Below, in pieces: positions 49,134 through 50,322 of a stretch of 50,322 nt of DNA (position 1 is its first letter; the number at the start of each line of letters is the position of its first letter). Made by a program: the position numbers and the translations under genes. The notes beneath the pieces were generated by a model that saw only the letters and a program-made list of their open reading frames with translations, was not told where the DNA came from and made no database searches. Source of the DNA: Chromatiales bacterium (GTDB taxonomy: Bacteria; Pseudomonadota; Gammaproteobacteria; Chromatiales; Chromatiaceae); contig JAQYVO010000206.1 of assembly GCA_030145425.1 (NCBI GenBank), positions 1-50,322 on the forward strand, given 5' to 3'.

Positions 49134-50321
49134 CTATCTGTTTCTCGCGTCATCGGGACCGAGATGAAACACACCCCGGTCGGCCCAGATGCGCTTGACT
49201 GCATCCACAGCATCCTCGGTGACCGTCTGCAGATTCTCGCGACGGCTCCACCCCTCGATCTCCCGGATCAGCATTCCACGCACCATATCAGGGGCCTTGG
49301 CTATACGCTCCCGTGCCTGATCCTGCCAGGGCATGGACTCGCCATGGGAATCGGAGCCGGATTTGAAGGTGTCCATGACCTGTTGGAGGAACCCCTCGTC
49401 GATCTGTTCCAGCTTGTTTTTTTCAGCAATAGTCTCCGCCGCTTTCCGGGTCATGTCGCGGCAGAAGCCGGAGGGGACGTTGGTTAGCAGGGTGGTGGCG
49501 GCGGGACTCCAATGCGGTAGTAGGGCCGAGGTAAGGGGGTGGCGATCCCCGTCTTCTCTTGGATTTCCTCGGCCCTCGGCCCTCGGCCCTTGGCCCTTAC
49601 TTAGGCCCTCGGCCCTCGGCCCTTGGCCCTTCATAGCCTCTTCCATCGCCCCACGCGCTTCGGCCAGCCCAGCTTCCGCAATGTCTAACGTGACCTCGTT
49701 GTAGCCATTCTTCCGGGCATAATCCTCGATCCGCTCCCGGGAACTGTCACGCATGAAGCCTTCCGGTACCCGCATCAGTCGCGCCAGCGCAGCGGCATGC
49801 CAATGAAGGGCCGAGGGCCCAGGGCCGAGGGCCGAGGGAAGAAGGTGGCTATCCCCGTCTTCTCTTGGTTTTCCTCGGCCCTCGGCCCTTGGCCCTTGGC
49901 CCTTATTCTGCCCCTCATCTACATGCTCTACTTCTACCAACGACGCCCCATCAACCCTCGCCCTCTTTTCAGCCCGTAGACTGAGATTCCCCCTCACGCT
50001 CAAATCATCTATTTCCAGCAGAAGTCGGGTGGCCTCATTGCTCCAACGCAGTGGTTCTTCCGACGGGCGTTTCAGTTCGCCCTTGTCATGGGCTTCCACG
50101 ATCTCCCGCATGGCCTGTTCGGCATGGTTCGGCATGAGCTGCGCGGTGGCCTCTTCAACGATGCGCTCGGTGATAATGGTGTGCCCCGCATCCTGGGCGT
50201 AGCGGAGGATGGCCATCTTTGCCATGGGACGTACGAAGGAGGGGACCCGCTCCATGCGTTTCTCCGCCTCTTCGGTCCAGGAGGTGGTCACAGCAGCGAG
50301 CCGGTCCATCCGGGGCTGGTA
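49134..50321 (-). CDS. Protein of at least five PCP_red-like modules, 5' end outside window
   Basis: The visible 391 residues from the ATG at 50309 consist of five modules of about 50 residues opening with W/H plus an acidic/amide-E/A pattern: about 9-60 (SWTEEAEKRMERVPSFVR), 87-130 (RWSNEATRLLLEI), 168-215 (HWHAAALARLMRVPEGFMRD), 265-315 (HWSPAATTLLTNVPSGFCRD) and 326-376 (PWQDQARERIAKAPDMVRG). These resemble PCP_red modules. No stop or ribosome binding site lies between 50309 and the window edge, so the gene very likely extends upstream. Two GC-rich repeats are inserted in the linkers. Function unknown; the radical SAM gene with the same modules follows 17 nt later. Confidence 0.75.
   Translation of the reverse strand, partial: YQPRMDRLAAVTTSWTEEAEKRMERVPSFVRPMAKMAILRYAQDAGHTIITERIVEEATAQLMPNHAEQAMREIVEAHDKGELKRPSEEPLRWSNEATRLLLEIDDLSVRGNLSLRAEKRARVDGASLVEVEHVDEGQNKGQGPRAEGRGKPREDGDSHLLPSALGPGPSALHWHAAALARLMRVPEGFMRDSSRERIEDYARKNGYNEVTLDIAEAGLAEARGAMEEAMKGQGPRAEGLSKGQGPRAEGRGNPREDGDRHPLTSALLPHWSPAATTLLTNVPSGFCRDMTRKAAETIAEKNKLEQIDEGFLQQVMDTFKSGSDSHGESMPWQDQARERIAKAPDMVRGMLIREIEGWSRRENLQTVTEDAVDAVKRIWADRGVFHLGPDDARNR
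49521..49634 (-). repeat. GC-rich GGCCGAGG repeat inserted in frame, copy 1
   Basis: Repeated CCTCGGCCCTCGGCCC units on one side and related GGCCGAGG units on the other enclose the spacer GGCGATCCCCGTCTTCTCTT. It encodes GQGPRAEG units (about residues 226-264 of the surrounding protein) without breaking the frame. It matches 49806-49907 and looks like a mobile intragenic repeat rather than part of the PCP_red-like modules. Confidence 0.8.
49806..49907 (-). repeat. GC-rich GGCCGAGG repeat inserted in frame, copy 2
   Basis: The same structure as 49521-49634, with the spacer GGCTATCCCCGTCTTCTCTT between GGGCCGAGG-type units and their inverted CCTCGGCCC copies. It encodes about residues 135-168, including GQGPRAEGRG, between the second and third modules. 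Both copies keep the reading frame and lie exactly in the linkers. Confidence 0.8.
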
Positions 50322-50322
50322 T

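Noticed and set aside
49521-49907. Possible CRISPR array or tandem-repeat protein domain
   Set aside because: The units vary in length, are inverted around a common spacer, have no regular spacers and lie inside an open reading frame; better explained as dispersed repeats.

Overview
The window looks like a chromosome segment of a gammaproteobacterium, probably a chemolithotroph related to sulfur- or hydrogen-oxidising lineages. This is inferred from the PA2778/PA2779 pair, a FliA-type promoter, sigma-54 regulators, a HypBCDE hydrogenase-maturation cluster and a HemG/radical-SAM tetrapyrrole-type cluster. No rRNA, tRNA or CRISPR array was seen. The genome carries many repeats and decayed genes: IS copies, dispersed hairpin repeats, truncated genes and gene fragments.

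Layout. 1-2416: an eroded arsenic-type operon on the minus strand (ArsR, ArsP-like permease, small thioredoxin, remnants of arsC and ACR3), cut at its 3' end by a truncated insertion sequence. A second, complete copy of a related IS lies at 2531-3736. 3887-10989: DUF2760 protein, two divergent Hsp70 homologues and a GH13 glycoside hydrolase, all on the plus strand. 11261-16662: hemerythrin, two ParDE-type toxin-antitoxin loci (the first with a truncated toxin), a small gene with a truncated duplicate, the PA2779-PA2778 pair, and an FHA-GGDEF diguanylate cyclase between two 63-bp direct repeats. 16926-21189: a damaged NmrA-type gene, a flavin-type PNPOx protein and a secreted alpha/beta hydrolase, divergent from a PAS-AAA-HTH sigma-54 activator. 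The shared intergenic region has a near-perfect -24/-12 promoter and two adjacent palindromes.

21297-26890: a rhomboid gene truncated next to a repeat insertion, a membrane protein, an OmpR-type regulator with a hybrid GAF/PAS kinase, and a ferritin-like diiron protein. Similar direct repeats lie upstream of the genes on both sides of the two-component pair. 26902-35007: alkyltransferase-like protein, lipoprotein hydrolase, GpmI, a second alpha/beta hydrolase, a RAYT transposase remnant, an RND/MMPL transporter fused to a cyclic-nucleotide-binding-like domain, and an exported protein. 35127-38473: hypB-hypC-hypD-hypE plus a truncated hypX/hoxX start. 38477-40942: MFS transporter and two probable flagellum-linked genes behind a FliA-type promoter.

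41213-50322: a long minus-strand run, probably one operon. It starts with a protein made of repeated PCP_red-like modules (5' end outside the window), followed by a radical SAM/SPASM protein with four more such modules, a HemG/HemY-type oxidase, a small membrane protein, a dCache-PAS-PAS histidine kinase and an NtrC-type regulator. This is the most unusual assembly in the window. It suggests a regulated tetrapyrrole or redox-cofactor pathway that I cannot assign to a known one.
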